A DNA stretch of 33,114 nt from a virus: positions 1 through 33,114 of the IMG/VR virus record IMGVR_UViG_3300047328_000023. One strand, 5' to 3'. Every line of letters starts with the position of its first letter. The stretch's first letter is position 1. Of this stretch, positions 31,089 through 33,114 are shown one piece after another. The position numbers and the translations under genes were made by a program. The notes under the pieces are model-generated. The model did not search any database. It was not told the DNA's origin and saw only the letters and a program-made list of their open reading frames with translations.

Positions 31089-31417
31089 TGGCCATCCTTG
31101 CGGACACCACACAGCACATCACGCGGATGACCACCGACGCGCCCACCGCCGTCTACGTGTCGCTCGCCGGCCTCGCATTGACCATCGCCGGCATCACGTG
31201 GAAGGGTGGTGAGTTGATGGGCGAGCTGCGTGCCGTGCGTCGCGAGCACCACAAGCGCCTCGAAGACCTCGAGATCACCGTGAAGTCGACCGCGCACGAT
31301 CGGATCACGCGCGAGGAGCTGAACGCGCGATTCGCCGAGATCCGCACCAGTGTGAGCTCGATGAGCGATCGCGTGAGCGACGCTGTGGAACTGATGAAGG
31401 AGGCACTCAAGCGATGA
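31088..31417 (+). CDS. Holin-like membrane protein
   Basis: The 109-residue protein starts at ATG 31088 (TGATG). A single membrane span covers residues 21-38 (AVYVSLAGLALTIAGITW), followed by a long charged helix (GELRAVRREHHKRLEDLEIT and ARFAEIRTSVSSMSDRVSDA). One span plus a coiled coil, directly before the endolysin gene, fits a holin or a holin-associated protein. The topology is not that of classical two- or three-span holins, so an accessory lysis role is also possible. The next ATG overlaps its stop (ATGA). Confidence 0.55.
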   Translation: MAILADTTQHITRMTTDAPTAVYVSLAGLALTIAGITWKGGELMGELRAVRREHHKRLEDLEITVKSTAHDRITREELNARFAEIRTSVSSMSDRVSDAVELMKEALKR

Positions 31418-32067
31418 CGATCCGGCGCAAGATCGCGACGTGGCTGCTGGTCGTCGGTGCGTTGGCGCTTGGCCTCGCGCCAGTACTCGCGCGCGCCAAC
31501 GGCCAGGCGCCCGCGGTCGTCACCGTCGGCGGCAACCCGTTCACCGCGCTGCCGAAGCCGTGCTGGCCAGAAGCGCTCCTGATCGGCCGCGACACGGCGT
31601 ACGCGGCATTCCCCTGCGCCTCGCTCGAGGTGCTCCCGCTCGGGATGCGGCGGCAGGTGGAGTGCACGCTCGATCGACTGCGCACCGGCGGCTGGGATCC
31701 GCTGGTCTATGAGACGTATCGTTCTGCGCGCAGGGTCGCGCACCTGTACAGTTTCGGGCGCACCAGGCCGGGCCCGCGCGTCACGAACGCCAGCAATCCG
31801 CTCGTCGCGCCGCATTACTGGACCCTCTCGGTCGACATCATCGATCGGAAGAAGCTCTGGAACAACCCGCGCTTCTTCTACTGGCTCGGCCAACACTACG
31901 AAGCGTGCGGCCTCGTCGCCGGCGCCTTCTGGAAGTCCTTCCCCGACGCGCCCCATGGCCAGTTCGCGGCGATCGAGAGCATGTCGCGCGCGCCCGCCTG
32001 GGCGAAGCGGTTGATGGCCGAGGGCAAACGCGATTCCCTCCTCCTCCGACTCGGAGCGACGCGATGA
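31414..32067 (+). CDS. Endolysin, M15-type peptidase
   Basis: The 217-residue protein starts at ATG 31414. A basic start and hydrophobic segment (KIATWLLVVGALALGLAPVL, residues 6-25) form a signal or signal-anchor sequence, followed by ARA. The peptidase shows the VanY/M15 order: TYRSARRVAHLYSFGRT around 101-117, GPRVTNASNPLVAPHYWTLS with zinc ligand H134, D141 in VDIID, and DAPHGQF with H181 and likely catalytic D178. These cut peptide bonds in the cell-wall stem peptide. The exported form means lysis timing may depend on membrane release, as in SAR endolysins, or on the Sec route. The upstream holin-like and downstream spanin-like genes overlap it. Confidence 0.85.
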   Translation: MTIRRKIATWLLVVGALALGLAPVLARANGQAPAVVTVGGNPFTALPKPCWPEALLIGRDTAYAAFPCASLEVLPLGMRRQVECTLDRLRTGGWDPLVYETYRSARRVAHLYSFGRTRPGPRVTNASNPLVAPHYWTLSVDIIDRKKLWNNPRFFYWLGQHYEACGLVAGAFWKSFPDAPHGQFAAIESMSRAPAWAKRLMAEGKRDSLLLRLGATR

Positions 32068-32765
32068 GCACCACCGCGATACTCGCGTTGTTGGCGAAGG
32101 TCGCCAACGGAGCGCGCCGACTCCCCGAGTGGGCCTGGGGCGTGATCGTCTTCGCGCTGATGGCCGGCAGCGGCTGGTGGCTGCACACGCGGAGCGTGGA
32201 GCTCGCGGTCCTCGCCGATCGCCAAGTGCGCGCGCGTGAGGCTCAGGTAGTGCTGGACTCGATCGTCGGCTTCGAGCGCGCGAAAGCACGCTGGGCTGTT
32301 GAGGAAGCCCAGAAGGCGACACGAGCGTCCTGGGCGACACGAGACCGCGCGGTCGCACAGACGAAGGCGGCCGAGCGGGCCGTGACCGTCGCACAGAGCC
32401 GCGTGCGTGAGACGATTGCCGCGATCCCCGACTCGCTCAAGCAGCTGCCGGTGATCAAATCAGCGTTGCAGGCGTGCACCGCCTTGGCGAACGATTGCGA
32501 GCAGCTCCGCGCCGAGATCGTGACGGAACGCGCGGCAACCGATACGGCGAAGGCGGTCGTCGATCGCGAGCGCCGCGCGCACCTCCTGCAGCAGGCACTC
32601 GCCGACACCGCCTTGGCGAAGGCCGGCGTGGTGATCGTCGACCAACGCTCCGCGATCGCCAAGCTCGGCGGCCGCATTCCCCGGAAAGTCGCCGTGGTAG
32701 GTGGCGCGCTGGCCGCCATTGCCGGCTGGACCGCGCGCGAACTCGTTTATCGGAGACACCCATGA
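32064..32765 (+). CDS. Spanin-like membrane coiled-coil protein
   Basis: The 233-residue protein starts at ATG 32064 (ATGA). Residues 24-41 (AWGVIVFALMAGSGWWLH) form a membrane span. A long alpha-helical coiled coil rich in Ala, Arg and Glu follows (KATRASWATRDRAVAQTKAA, ALQACTALANDCEQLRAEIV), and a second hydrophobic segment lies near the C-terminus (VAVVGGALAAIAGW, 209-222) before a basic end. The position after the endolysin and the coil suggest an Rz-like spanin that disrupts the outer membrane. The second span is not typical of lambda Rz. If right, the host has an outer membrane. Confidence 0.6.
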   Translation: MSTTAILALLAKVANGARRLPEWAWGVIVFALMAGSGWWLHTRSVELAVLADRQVRAREAQVVLDSIVGFERAKARWAVEEAQKATRASWATRDRAVAQTKAAERAVTVAQSRVRETIAAIPDSLKQLPVIKSALQACTALANDCEQLRAEIVTERAATDTAKAVVDRERRAHLLQQALADTALAKAGVVIVDQRSAIAKLGGRIPRKVAVVGGALAAIAGWTARELVYRRHP

Positions 32766-33114
32766 GCATGGCCGCGCTACGGCGCCGACGATTCGTACAG
32801 GCGGCCGTTGTGATCGAATCCGGAGGAGGTGGTCCGGACCTCACGCGGCTCCCGACGCTCACGTCGATCAATCGTGCGCCGCCGGATATGGCACTCAACG
32901 CGGCCATTCGCGCACTGCCGGCGGGCGGAACATTTACCGATGACCTGAGCAGTCTGCTGCAGCTCAAGCTCACCGACGCCACGTCCCCCGTCGCCAACTC
33001 GATTGGTGGGCATCCGTACAGCGAAGGTGGGCCGTACCTGTCACGGTTTTGGGGAACCGATCAATTCACCATCATCACGTTCCTCAATCGCACGTCAGGA
33101 AGCGTCGTGTACTG
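32762..33114 (+). CDS. Unidentified gene, 5' part (runs off the window)
   Basis: An open frame starts at ATG 32762, overlapping the previous stop (ATGA), and remains open to the last base: 117 residues are visible. It begins MSMAALRRRRFVQAAVVIES, then a Gly-rich turn (GGGGPDLTRL), a helix-like DMALNAAIRALPAGGTF and later beta-like GGPYLSRFWGTDQFTIITFL. I do not recognise a family. A second lysis-related or late surface protein would suit the position. Confidence 0.55.
   Translation, partial: MSMAALRRRRFVQAAVVIESGGGGPDLTRLPTLTSINRAPPDMALNAAIRALPAGGTFTDDLSSLLQLKLTDATSPVANSIGGHPYSEGGPYLSRFWGTDQFTIITFLNRTSGSVVY

Overview
This window is about 33 kb of a tailed, temperate bacteriophage of the siphovirus type, with an HK97-like head and a long tail. 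Every supported gene lies on the + strand. Genes are packed tightly, and most neighbours overlap by one to four bases (TGATG, ATGA or GTGA junctions), so much of the window is probably translated as coupled polycistronic messages. GC content is high, codons favour G/C in third position, and clear GGAG/AGGA ribosome sites occur. This points to a high-GC bacterial host that uses Shine-Dalgarno initiation; the sequence alone does not name the host.

Layout. (1) 1-2531: a recombination/early module with the end of an unknown gene, a putative ssDNA-associated protein whose C-terminus looks like an SSB tip, a small partner protein and a DUF2303 (YfdQ-like) protein. (2) 2653-4632: an excisionase-like HTH protein, a divergent tyrosine integrase and, directly after it, a 40-base copy of the 3' half of a CAT-anticodon tRNA, taken here as the attP core. 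Repeats flank the core. Phage genes continue on both sides, so the sequence reads as a phage genome with an intact attP rather than an integrated prophage end. (3) 4647-9996: small early genes (several winged-helix proteins, two tiny membrane proteins, a J-domain-like protein), then a replication initiator with an iteron array inside its gene and a putative helicase loader. (4) 10044-16824: HNH nuclease, small and large terminase, a small membrane protein, portal, prohead protease and major capsid. (5) 16855-19483: head-tail connection. (6) 19496-31088: tail tube, a pre-tape-measure protein, tape measure, tail-tip and adhesion proteins. (7) 31088-32765: lysis cassette (holin-like protein, M15 peptidase endolysin, spanin-like protein). 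A last unknown gene runs off the end.

The most unusual content is RNA-level structure. Two leaders of about 100 nt (117-211 and 2543-2641) fold into the same three-stem architecture with different but compensating bases, each just upstream of a start codon. The major capsid gene has a ~210-nt leader with several hairpins, a strong intrinsic terminator and a hairpin that covers the capsid ribosome site. An 18-bp hairpin sits in the first codons of the gene after the tail tube, and three successive hairpins lie just before the packaging module. No repressor, polymerase or divergent regulatory region is visible, so the lysogeny switch must lie outside the window or be unusual.
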